Assembly (NCBI GenBank): GCA_038277395.1
Contig: CM076192.1
Coordinates: 131,885,570-131,949,569 of the forward strand
Origin: Dryocosmus kuriphilus
Lineage: Eukaryota; Arthropoda; Insecta; Hymenoptera; Cynipidae
DNA length: 64,000 nt
Direction: 5' to 3'
Positions 1 to 8,893 of the stretch are shown in pieces. The position numbers were made by a program, and so were the translations under genes. The notes below the pieces were generated by a model. That model searched no databases and was not told the DNA's origin. It was given only the letters and a program-made list of their open reading frames with translations. Within the stretch, counting starts at the first letter, position 1; the number at the start of each line of letters is the position of its first letter.

Positions 1-572
1 ACCCGAAGACTAGGCAGATGGGCAATGGAACTGCTCTAATACGATTACGAGGTAATTTATAGAAAGGGTAGCTCGAATGAATTGTCGGAAGCCCTATCAA
101 GATCCAAAGAAACGGTTAACGCGGACCGAATCGCGTTATCATGTAACACAGAAAAACCAAGAGCGGACTTAGACGACCAGACAGATGACTGGCACTCAGA
201 TAAAATGAGATAAGTCAAAAATAAACAAGAAGAACACGAAAAATGTGGAATAAGAGACTCTCAACTCTATTTTGATAGAACTAACACGTTAAAATCTACT
301 CTATTACCAGACTCAAACCCAAGGAATCTCGTACCGAAAAATTGCGAAATCTGGTTCTTAAAGAAAGCCACGACAGTACACAGGTGGGACATTTAGGTTC
401 AGCAAAAACGCACGCAAGAATTTCGGATTACTACTTCTGGCCAGGGATGTATTCGGAAGTAATCAAATACGTAAAAACCGAGTAACCAGGTTAAAATAGG
501 GCTAATGTGAAAGAGAATAGTAGAAGAACCGTTGACCATGATTGCTGCAGATATCATGAGACCACTACCAAC
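1..572 (+). pseudogene. Ty3/gypsy element A, 5' part: end of RNase H and start of integrase
   Basis: Frame 1 opens with the last part of a gypsy RNase H/connection region (TRRLGRWAMELL at 1-36, then YRKGSSNELSEALSR ending near 105), with a stop between them. From about 363 an integrase zinc-binding domain follows (GHLG, then FWPGMYSEV), and the start of the catalytic core with its first Asp (AADIMRPLP) runs up to 570. The reading is broken by several stops and frame changes. At 572 it is cut off by the LTR of element B and resumes at 8425. The left edge of the window truncates it, so its gag and RT are not seen here. Family assignment is firm; the exact clade is not. It is dead. Confidence 0.85.
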
Positions 573-1787
573 TGTGAGGAGTTAAATTATTTACTCCCTC
601 TATCATTGTCTCTCAGTAAGCGAGGCAATAAATTATGCGTTCACCCCCTCTTCCCAGAAAGCGCGATAAGGAAGTATGAATTTACCCGCGCGTTTCGGAA
701 AGCGCGGCAAAATTGTAAAATCATGTGACACACATAAGAATTTTAATTGGGTGTTGATGCCTGAAATTGTATCAGAGGGTGGGCATAAATGTTAAGCGCG
801 GGATAATTTTCCGTGTTCGCACATAATTGTCTGATCCTCAATCATTTATACTGCACTCTCGATACCAAAACTTTCTATCAGCACTGCGCAAGTGTGCTCG
901 TATGTACATTTTAAATTGTGATTTTCAATAATATGGAAGACGCCACCCCTATAAGGAGCACCGCCAGCGCATCTTTATAGGTATAGCTATTCTAAATTAT
1001 TTAACATGTTTGTTAAAAAAAGGGACCTATATAAACTGTATGAATCGTTTGCTGCAACATAGTTTTTTGTAATTTTTTATAGTGTGGCGTTTTATTTGGG
1101 TCTAAATGGAACTGGAACGACATTTGCCTATTGATAGCCATATTTGAAAAGAGATATAATATCTTTGAGATTACCATCAATGATTGCCAGTCAATTTTGG
1201 GCATAACGGAGGATCGAGATTCAGCCCCGTTTTAAACTGGAGGGACGCTTCCAAAATTTGCGACCGTCGAAAGTAATTTCAAACATACAAAAGTGAGTGA
1301 CAATTGAAGATGTTTATTCTGAGGGGACGTAATTTCATTTAAATCAAATGTGAGCCTAATAACAATAATAATTGAATAATTTAACCACATGTAAAATTTG
1401 AATGTTCCTTTTAATATTTTGTGCCGCTACATAATTTGGTGTACTAAATATACAAGTGAGAAAAAAGCGTTGTCCTAAGCCAGGTACAACAATTTGAAAT
1501 ATCTTTCTTGTAATGCGTGTTTGTGTGTATTTTGTATGTGTGAATATGTGATAATTTTAATTGTATATTATTGATCTCGAATGATCTTAATTTATTGTGG
1601 ACATTTAACTGACCTTATTGACATGAATATAGTTCCATGATTTGATTTTAAATGTTTTCATTGCGCTGACTTGTTTTCCTGTGATGAGGCTTCTTTGTCT
1701 GTGATTATATTTCTTTATCTAAATTGAATCTTATATGAAAAATTTCGATTGAAAAAATTAGAATAAATGTAAGAAAAAATCGCTATA
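573..1787 (+). repeat. 5' LTR of element B
   Basis: This begins TGTGAGGAGTTAAATTA and matches 7242-8420 along its whole length. It carries about 35 extra bases near 1352-1395 that the 3' LTR lacks. The end is set by comparison with the 3' LTR (CGCTATA here, CGTTATA there) and by the target duplication; it does not end in the usual CA. The short ORFs inside are noise. Confidence 0.9.
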
Positions 1788-1792
1788 TAAAA

Positions 1793-1810
1793 TGGCGCCC
1801 GAACAAAGAC
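1793..1810 (+). other. Primer-binding site (tRNA-Lys-like) of element B
   Basis: TGGCGCCCGAACAAAGAC follows the 5' LTR by five bases. It differs at two positions from the complement of the 3' end of the tRNA-Lys that primes lentiviruses, and TGG is the expected complement of the CCA tail. It would prime minus-strand DNA synthesis. Confidence 0.8.
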
Positions 1811-1860
1811 TTGATAAATTTAGTGAAAAATTATAATTTTAAATTCATGATTTTTAATCA

Positions 1861-3048
1861 ATGTCATTTCCTGAGTTGACACCAACCAATACTAGATCCA
1901 GAGGTCTTCCTCTTAATAAAAGAAATTTAAAACCTAAAAATAAAAATAAAAATAAAAGTAAATTAGAATCATCTGACAAGTTCTCTGCCAGGAGAAATTT
2001 ACTTCAAATCATGGATGAAGAAACATTTAATGAAATGCAAAAATAAATTGGCGAATTGAGACAGTTGAATAGCACACAGTGTAATGAAATTAATAAGTTG
2101 CACGAACAAAGTGAACAAAAGAATAAATCATCTGTTCAGCAGGGGGAGGATAACGGTCGTCAAGCTTTCAATATTTTGGCCGAGAGTTTTCGCGTATTAA
2201 ATATTGACACAAAATTACCTAAATTTGAGGACGATCAACCAAAAAATCCAAATGCATTCTTAAAAAGTTTAAATAAATATTTTACTCTGGAAAATGTAAC
2301 TGAAGCGCAAAAATTACTGCTTTTGGGAACGGCTTCGGAAGGGAGAGCAAAAATTTGGTTTGAGTCAAGATTAAATGATTATCCAAATTTTGAAGCTTTT
2401 GAAACTGCATTTCTTGTGGAATTTTATTCGATTCCTGTCCGTGTAAAAATTAAATGTCGTTGGTCTGCTAGACGTTTTGATCCTAGTAAGGGAAATTTAC
2501 AAACATATTTTTTATTCCAGTATAAAGAAGCACAATATTTTCTACCCGTTCAGGAGCCATACGAGATTAATTACAGTATTGTTCAACAACTCCCTTTTCG
2601 AGTGCGCGAGGCGTTTACCGCTATCGATTATTCTGAAGTAAACAAGGTGACTCAAGCTTTGGCTCATCTTGATCTAACACATGAAGAACGCGAAAATAAT
2701 TGAAAGTGGAAACAACCACAGAATCAGAATGAAAATTATGAAAATAAAGATTCGAAATTCAAAGGTCGTGATTCGCAGAATTCTTATAAACAGATCAATA
2801 ATTTGTCTGAAAATTTAATGGTAACTGATCAGATTAAAAATCCTGATTTATGTGCTTATCATTGCACCCATCAACATTATCCTGTTGCTAATCTGTGTTC
2901 TGATAATGCACAATCATTTTCTGATAGATCATTAAATGCAAGTTCAGTACAACCTGCATCGTTTTCCTCTAATTTACCGGGGATGCCCAATGTAAATATT
3001 CCTCCGCCCAATTTTTCAAATAATTTCAACGTGAATAATTTAAACTGA
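1861..3048 (+). pseudogene. gag of element B, broken by two stops
   Basis: One frame runs from ATG 1861 to TGA 3046-3048 (about 395 codons) with in-frame stops at 2044 (TAA) and 2701 (TGA, possibly a former Trp codon). The middle (about 2200-2650) looks like the retrotransposon Gag domain, with KIWFESRLNDYPNF followed by an F-E-A-F segment. The C-terminal third is Asn/Gln-rich and has a Cys/His cluster near 2850 (CAYHCTHQHYPVANLC) that could be a degenerate zinc knuckle; it does not fit the CX2CX4HX4C spacing. Gag would form the virus-like particle. The protease ORF follows in another frame at 3125. Confidence 0.75.
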
Positions 3049-3124
3049 AAGAGGACGCGGTGTGTTTGGGTCCGACGACGCGTCATGAGCCATATGATTT
3101 TTTTAAGGATCTGACTATGATGTC

Positions 3125-3775
3125 ATGAGAGAACCAATTCCCAAAAGATTACCAAACTCTTCACAAATGCAGAAATGTCTCATGCTCCTGGTGACAATAT
3201 TTAATTTTCCAATTCCAGCACTAATTGATACGGGTAGTCAAATTACATGTATATCTGAAGACTTTTATAATTATTTACTGCAGCATGGAAAAGTTTTAGA
3301 ATTGCCCGTCACGAATGTTTTGTTGCTCACAGCAATTGGTAAAAGAATAACTCGAATTAAAAAACAAGTTTTGCTAAACATTAAAATAGGAGAATATTGT
3401 CAAGCAGTTTCATTTTTAGTCGTGCCTGGACTGTCTAATAAAATGATATTGGGTAATGATTGGCTTTTAGATAATAAGGTAATCCTTGATTATAAATATC
3501 GCACCGTAAGAATCGATTGTTATTGTATTCCCGGACAATTAACATTATACGGTCGAGCGTCGTTTGAGAGGGTGTTGTCATCACAGAAGGATGATGTTAC
3601 CTTTATTCAAATAATTAACTTATCAGAAATAGAAATTAGATTATCTGACGTATTTACAAACAAATGGGATTGCAGTAAAGTAATATTATTGCAAAAATCG
3701 GCTAAAGAAATTGGGACGCAAACGAATGATGTGATTTATGATGAATTGATTAATAAAAAAATGATAATGGAATGA
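3125..3775 (+). CDS. Retropepsin-type aspartic protease of element B
   Basis: This is a 216-codon ORF. The active-site motif is ALIDTGSQ at about residues 36-43, and the flap-side motif MILGNDWLLD follows near residue 112, the usual pair in gypsy proteases (normally ILG-D-L). The protein works as a dimer and would cut Gag and Gag-Pol. It lies in a different frame from gag and from pol, and its stop overlaps the pol start in ATGA (3772-3775), so translation of pol by reinitiation or frameshifting is possible. The last ~80 residues are a linker with no motif I recognise. The ORF is open and the catalytic Asp is present. Confidence 0.85.
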   Translation: MREPIPKRLPNSSQMQKCLMLLVTIFNFPIPALIDTGSQITCISEDFYNYLLQHGKVLELPVTNVLLLTAIGKRITRIKKQVLLNIKIGEYCQAVSFLVVPGLSNKMILGNDWLLDNKVILDYKYRTVRIDCYCIPGQLTLYGRASFERVLSSQKDDVTFIQIINLSEIEIRLSDVFTNKWDCSKVILLQKSAKEIGTQTNDVIYDELINKKMIME

Positions 3776-6700
3776 TGATTGTTAATAATGATAAAAAATT
3801 AATAAATCCAATTTCTAAAGAAATTGAAATTGATGATATGCGAATTGATGTGGATGTGCGACAAATGGACCATCCCATTGTTGGTATTTTGTGTGATGAT
3901 TTGATTTGTATTGATAATGATTTTTTTTACAGTTTACATGAAAATGAGAGTGATGTTTTACATTTTTTATTTAAAGTGGATGATTTTTCACAAGAAGATT
4001 CTGAAATTAATGTTGAATTTTTATATAATTTGGGACAGGCTGAGGATGATGAAAATCATATAATTATTCATGAAAGGGATTTAACTGAATTTGAGCTTAA
4101 CCAATTGGATGCTGTGTGTTCTAATAACCAACATATCGCGAGTGATGATACATTCTTGAGCGATGTTCGATTGATCGCGGAATCCCTTGTAACGTGTGAT
4201 TCTCGGGAGCGCAGTATGTTCGTTGAAATGATTTCTAAATTTAAAAAATTATTTATACAAAAGGACATTAGTGCGGGAAATTATGAGTATGCTGTAAAAA
4301 TAAAACCACATAAGGCATTTGTGCATAAAACATATCCTATTCCATTAAAGTATCGGGATTTGGTTCAAGTAAAAATCGAGAGAATGTTATTATCAGGAAT
4401 TATTGAGAAATCTACTAGTTCATACTGTAATTTTTTACGTATATTAAGTAAGTCTAATGGTGATATTCGTATTTGCCTAGATGCACGGTTTATTAATAAT
4501 ATAATCGAATCCGAAAATGAATCTCCACCAATAATTAACGATATTATGCAAAAATATAATGGTATCAAATATATTTTGACATCAGGCTTGGCAAACGGAT
4601 ATTGGCAAATACCATTGCATAGAGATTCTCGACAATATACTGCTTTTTTGTATAATTCGAAGGTCTATCATTTTTGTCGAATACCATTTGGTCTAAAAGC
4701 AGCTGGTTCTGGATTTATAAGAGCTTTGAATTTTGCTTTGGGAAATCAGTTTGATTCGTTTCTGACAACCTATATTGATGATTTACTGATAACCACCAAA
4801 GGCACTTTTCGTGATCACATGCAGGACTTATGTTCAGTTTTTACAATTTTACAAGAGCAAAATTTTGCTTCAAAATTAAATAAGCCACTGTTTTGTCATG
4901 ATGCGGTTAAGTTTCTTGGTTTTAAATTATCTTTAGACGGAGTAAAACCCGATCCAGATAAGTTGGATATAATTAGAAATTTTTCCGAAGCAGAAAATAG
5001 AAATCAATTGCAAAGTTTTTTAGGCAAATGTAATTATTATCGACAATTTGTTGCTCGTTACTCAAATTGTTTAGATCCATTTCGCGATATTCTTAAGGAG
5101 GCGAATACGTGGACGTGGAACTTAAGTCATAGGAAAGCTTTTGTGGAACTGAAAAATAATCTGGTTGATAGTATCATGTTAAGGCATTATATATCTGGTG
5201 TACCATTTAAACTACAAACTGATGCATCTAATAAAGGTATAAGTGGAGTATTATATCGAACAACTGATGAAGGTCATCAGTATGTAATTATGTTGGTCAG
5301 TCGGTGTCTAAGTGAAGCAGAATCTCATTATTTTACTACGGAGCAAGAACTTTTGGCAATAGTTTATTCCGTACTGAAACGTCGTACTTATCTACTTGGA
5401 ACTAAATTTGAAATTATTACTTATCATAAGGCTCTAATTTTTCTTAATAAAGCGCGTTTCTACAGTTCACGTTTAAGTAGATGGATTACTATTTTAAAAG
5501 CCTTTGATTTTGAAATTAAACATTGCACGGGAAGCGAAAATATAATCGCAGATTTCTTTAGTAGGAATCCATCCGGTAAATTTGAGGAGGAGGATAAAAA
5601 TGTGTTATCAATTCATGAAATAATCGATGTATTACCTATTGATGTTCGACCTTTGCAGTATAAAGTTAAGGATGTGGATAGTAATTTGACGAAAGAACTA
5701 AAAAATATCGGAACACTTCAAGATTTAGACGATAATATAGAACAAATTAGACGAGATATAAATAAACAGCAATTTGTAGGAAATTATATAATTCATGAGA
5801 ATGTACTATTCCGTGAGGATCACTCAATGAATAATTATCCATTGGTTTTGCCTATTACGCTAGGAAATAAAATTATTGATCACATACATACAAAGCTCGG
5901 ACATCCGGGATATTACAAGACTTTCATGTATATTCGACAATTTTTCTATTGGAAATCAATGAGCATTCACATTAAAAAATTTGTCGTATCGTGTGATTTA
6001 TGTCAACCAGTAAAAATTCGCAATCACAAAATGCAAGGAGAATTTCAATTTGTGAAATCAGATGAACCTCAAGATTTGGTTACCGTTGATTTTTTCGGAC
6101 CATTACCTAAATCTATTGGTGGAGTTGAATATGTCTTTGTTTTACTGGATGCCTATTCCAAATACGTCAAACTATATGCAATTAAGAGAGAAATGACCAG
6201 AATCGATTTATATAAATTATTTAATAAATATATTCCTGAAATGGGAAAACCAAAAAGAATCTTAGCTGATAATGTTATCCAATTTACATCCTCTATTTGG
6301 GGTAGGGCATTACGCGAGGCTGATATCCGACCAGTGTTTATTTCCATCAGACACCCTCAAAGCAATCCTACTGAGAGAGTGATGCGTGAGTTGGGTCGAT
6401 TGTTTCGAACACTTTGTTCGGAAGCTCCTACACGGTGGGCTAAACACTTGCCGGAAGCCGAATGTTTTTTAAATGTGACGACCCATTATAGTACCGGGTT
6501 TTCACCACATGAATTGCATTTTGGTAATAAACCAGGAGATCTAATTCAAAAGTTAGTTTCGTTTCCAAAAGTACATGATTTGTCGCATGATGCAAAAATT
6601 GTATTGGCCCGCGAAAGAATGCTAGCTAATTTTGAGAAACGTAGATTATCGCAGAAAGGTAATCCTATTGTTGAATTAAAAGTTGGTGATTTGGTTCTTT

Positions 6701-6909
6701 TGAGAATTCCTAAAAAATCTAGTAAAGAAAAGAAGGTTACTGAAAAGTTTTTTCATTTGTTGTTCTACGGTCCTCATCAAATATCCAAGATACTCGGTTG
6801 TAATGCTTATGAGCTAATACAACCGGATAATCCATCATCGATCATTGGAATATATAATCGATATAGTTTAAAAAAACATCATAGTCGAGAAATCAATTTA
6901 AAAAAATAA
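3772..6909 (+). CDS. Pol polyprotein of element B: reverse transcriptase, RNase H, integrase
   Basis: An uninterrupted 1045-codon ORF. Residues ~1-150 are an acidic leader. The RT spans about 180-400, with QIPLHRDSRQYTAF, the PFGLKAAG motif and the YIDDLL box intact, but the first catalytic Asp of the usual DLASGYW-like motif is Gly here (TSGLANGYW). RNase H (about 480-600) keeps TDAS, the Glu of TTEQELLA and the Asp of IADFFSR, but the third Asp is Tyr (TYHKAL for TDHKAL). Integrase follows: an HHCC finger (GHPG...CDLC), a core with VDFFGPLP, LADN and PTERVMRE giving a full D-D-E triad, and a C-terminal segment with YGPHQI like the GPY/F module. So the frame is open, but polymerase and RNase H should be dead unless the residues are covered in another copy. 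Confidence 0.92.
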   Translation: MMIVNNDKKLINPISKEIEIDDMRIDVDVRQMDHPIVGILCDDLICIDNDFFYSLHENESDVLHFLFKVDDFSQEDSEINVEFLYNLGQAEDDENHIIIHERDLTEFELNQLDAVCSNNQHIASDDTFLSDVRLIAESLVTCDSRERSMFVEMISKFKKLFIQKDISAGNYEYAVKIKPHKAFVHKTYPIPLKYRDLVQVKIERMLLSGIIEKSTSSYCNFLRILSKSNGDIRICLDARFINNIIESENESPPIINDIMQKYNGIKYILTSGLANGYWQIPLHRDSRQYTAFLYNSKVYHFCRIPFGLKAAGSGFIRALNFALGNQFDSFLTTYIDDLLITTKGTFRDHMQDLCSVFTILQEQNFASKLNKPLFCHDAVKFLGFKLSLDGVKPDPDKLDIIRNFSEAENRNQLQSFLGKCNYYRQFVARYSNCLDPFRDILKEANTWTWNLSHRKAFVELKNNLVDSIMLRHYISGVPFKLQTDASNKGISGVLYRTTDEGHQYVIMLVSRCLSEAESHYFTTEQELLAIVYSVLKRRTYLLGTKFEIITYHKALIFLNKARFYSSRLSRWITILKAFDFEIKHCTGSENIIADFFSRNPSGKFEEEDKNVLSIHEIIDVLPIDVRPLQYKVKDVDSNLTKELKNIGTLQDLDDNIEQIRRDINKQQFVGNYIIHENVLFREDHSMNNYPLVLPITLGNKIIDHIHTKLGHPGYYKTFMYIRQFFYWKSMSIHIKKFVVSCDLCQPVKIRNHKMQGEFQFVKSDEPQDLVTVDFFGPLPKSIGGVEYVFVLLDAYSKYVKLYAIKREMTRIDLYKLFNKYIPEMGKPKRILADNVIQFTSSIWGRALREADIRPVFISIRHPQSNPTERVMRELGRLFRTLCSEAPTRWAKHLPEAECFLNVTTHYSTGFSPHELHFGNKPGDLIQKLVSFPKVHDLSHDAKIVLARERMLANFEKRRLSQKGNPIVELKVGDLVLLRIPKKSSKEKKVTEKFFHLLFYGPHQISKILGCNAYELIQPDNPSSIIGIYNRYSLKKHHSREINLKK

Positions 6910-7241
6910 GGCTATGATTTTAGACCGTCTTAATTTAATAAACTGCTGAACGGATGAACTTATATCTTTATGTATCAATTATGACTATAGCGATTTCGAA
7001 AAGAGATATACTTTTAACAAACATGTCATGAGCTGTGTGATAAACAAATAATGTTTGGTGTAGTGTCGACGATATATGAGTAATGACACGACATTAATTG
7101 TATGATATATGTTAATCAATATAAGAATAATATAATAGAGCGAATGAGTTGATGATTTTATGAATGAAAAATGGAAATTATACTTCGGGATTTTCTTTGA
7201 AATATTTTCAGAACCTTTTAATATTTCAAAAAAGGGGATAT
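6910..7241 (+). other. 3' untranslated stretch and polypurine tract of element B
   Basis: No ORF is seen between the pol stop and the 3' LTR. The purine run AAAAAAGGGGATA at 7228-7240 ends one base before the LTR and is the expected primer for plus-strand DNA synthesis. Confidence 0.75.
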
Positions 7242-8420
7242 TGTAAGGAGTTAAATTATTTTACTTCCTCTATCATTGTCTCTCAGTAAGCGAGGCAAGA
7301 AATTATGCGCTCACCCCCTCTTCCCAGAAAGCGCGATAAGGAAGTATGAAGTTACCCGCGTGTTTCGGAAAGCGCGGCAAAATTGTAAAATCATGTGACA
7401 CACATGAGAATTTTAATTGGGTCTTGATGCCTGAAATTGTATCAGAGGGTGGGCATAAATGTTAAGCGCGGGATAATTTTCCGTGTTCGCACATAATTGT
7501 CTGATCCTCAATCATTTATACTGCACTCTCGATACCAAAACGTTCTATCAGCACTGCGCAAGGGTGCTTGTATGTATATTTTAAATTGTGATTTTCAATA
7601 ATGTGGAAGACGCCACCACTATAAGGAGCACCGCCAGCGCATCTTTATAGGTATAGTTATTCTAAATTATTTAACATGTTTGTTAAAAAGGGACCTATAT
7701 AAACTGTATGAATCGTTCGCTGCAACGTAGTTTTTTGTAATTTTTTATAGCGTGGCGTTTTATTTGGGTCTAAATGGAATTGGAACGACATTTGCGTATT
7801 GATAGCCATATTTGAAAAGAGATATAATATCCTTGGGATTACCATCAATGATTGCCAGTTAATTTTGGGCATAACGCAGGATCGAGATTCAGCCCCGTTT
7901 TAAACTGGAGGGACGCTTCCAAAATTTGCAACCGTCGAAAGTAATTTCAAACATACAAAAGTGAGTGACAATTGAAGATGTTTATTCTGAGGGGACGTAA
8001 TTTCATGTAAATCAAATGTGAAAAAAAATTTGAATATTCCTTTTAATATTTTATGCCGCTACATAATATGGTGTACTAAATATATAAGTGAGAAAAAAGC
8101 GTTGTCCTAGGCCAGGTACATCAAGTTGAAATATCTTTCTTGTAATGCGTGTATGTGTGTACTTTTTATGTGTGAATATGTGATAATTTTAATTGTATGT
8201 TATCGATCTCGAATGATCTTAATTTATTGTGGACATTTAACTGACCTTATTGACATGAATATAGTTCCATGATTTGATTTAAAATGTTTTCATTGCGCTG
8301 ACTAGTTTTCCTGTGATGAGGCTCCTCTTCCTGTGATTATATTTCTTTATCTAAATTGAATCTTGTATGAAAAATTTCGATTGACAAAATTAGAATAAAT
8401 GTAAGAACAAAATCGTTATA
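7242..8420 (+). repeat. 3' LTR of element B
   Basis: This starts TGTAAGGAGTTAAATTA directly after the polypurine tract and parallels 573-1787, with scattered substitutions and a ~35-bp deletion. It ends at CGTTATA, followed by the second CAAC target copy at 8421-8424. Confidence 0.9.
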
Positions 8421-8893
8421 CAACATCAAAAATGGTAAACATCAGTATATAATAGTTTTCGTGGATATTTTCACAAAATGGGTGGAAATTATCCCTATTA
8501 GAATAGAAAACGGAACTACTATAGAGTCTACTTGCAAGGCCCTGAAGTGGTTGGAGCTCCGGAGGGCGGGCGTGGAGGAGGGTGACACACCATATCATCC
8601 CCACCGCCACGTCCGCCGAATGATGGAGAAAGCACCAGCAAAGCCACCAACACCGCCACCAGCAACGCGACCAACACCGTCACTAGAAACGCCGCCAACG
8701 CTCTTACCGGGGCGACCTCATCGCCGCCGTCGGCTTCGCCTTTGCCGACAGAGCAATCGGAAGCGGGAGGGAATGGGAGGAATTCAGGGGGAAGTTAAGG
8801 AGGGAATGGCTTCTGTGCCAGATAGCAGTGGGCCTGATGGTTCAGCGTTCCGGGTATACACCGGAACCCCGATTGATGGGGGGGTGGGGGGAT
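8421..8893 (+). pseudogene. Element A continued: integrase core, then 3' module up to the polypurine tract
   Basis: After one CAAC copy the integrase core of element A resumes in the same frame as 562-572 and reads VDIFTKWVEIIPIR near 8461-8504, the segment that normally follows the first catalytic Asp. At about 8545 the integrase similarity stops abruptly, so most of the core, including the second Asp and Glu, is deleted. What follows is proline-rich (PTPPPATRPTP, near 8645-8680) and then a stretch matching 54255-54310 and 54625-54690 of the gag-only element at 50.9-56.6 kb. It ends in a G-rich purine tract (8878-8892) next to the LTR. This shows that both elements belong to one family. Confidence 0.7.

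Larger units (their letters stand above)
573..8420 (+). mobile_element. Nearly complete Ty3/gypsy LTR retrotransposon (element B)
   Basis: Two LTRs of about 1.2 kb (573-1787 and 7242-8420) flank a primer-binding site, gag, protease, pol and a polypurine tract, all on the + strand. CAAC stands at 569-572 and again at 8421-8424, a 4-bp target duplication as usual for gypsy elements. The boundaries are confirmed by the host element: if the insert and one CAAC are removed, the interrupted integrase frame of element A runs on without a shift. No env-like ORF is present between pol (ends 6909) and the 3' LTR. By eye I count nine differences in the first ~220 bp of the two LTRs, about 4%, so the insertion is not recent. 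Gag has two stops and pol has lost catalytic residues, so this copy is inactive. Confidence 0.95.

Noticed and set aside
3772..3775. ATGA overlap as a sign of a bacterial operon
   Set aside because: Protease and pol of a gypsy retrotransposon flanked by LTRs; no bacterial features anywhere in the window.
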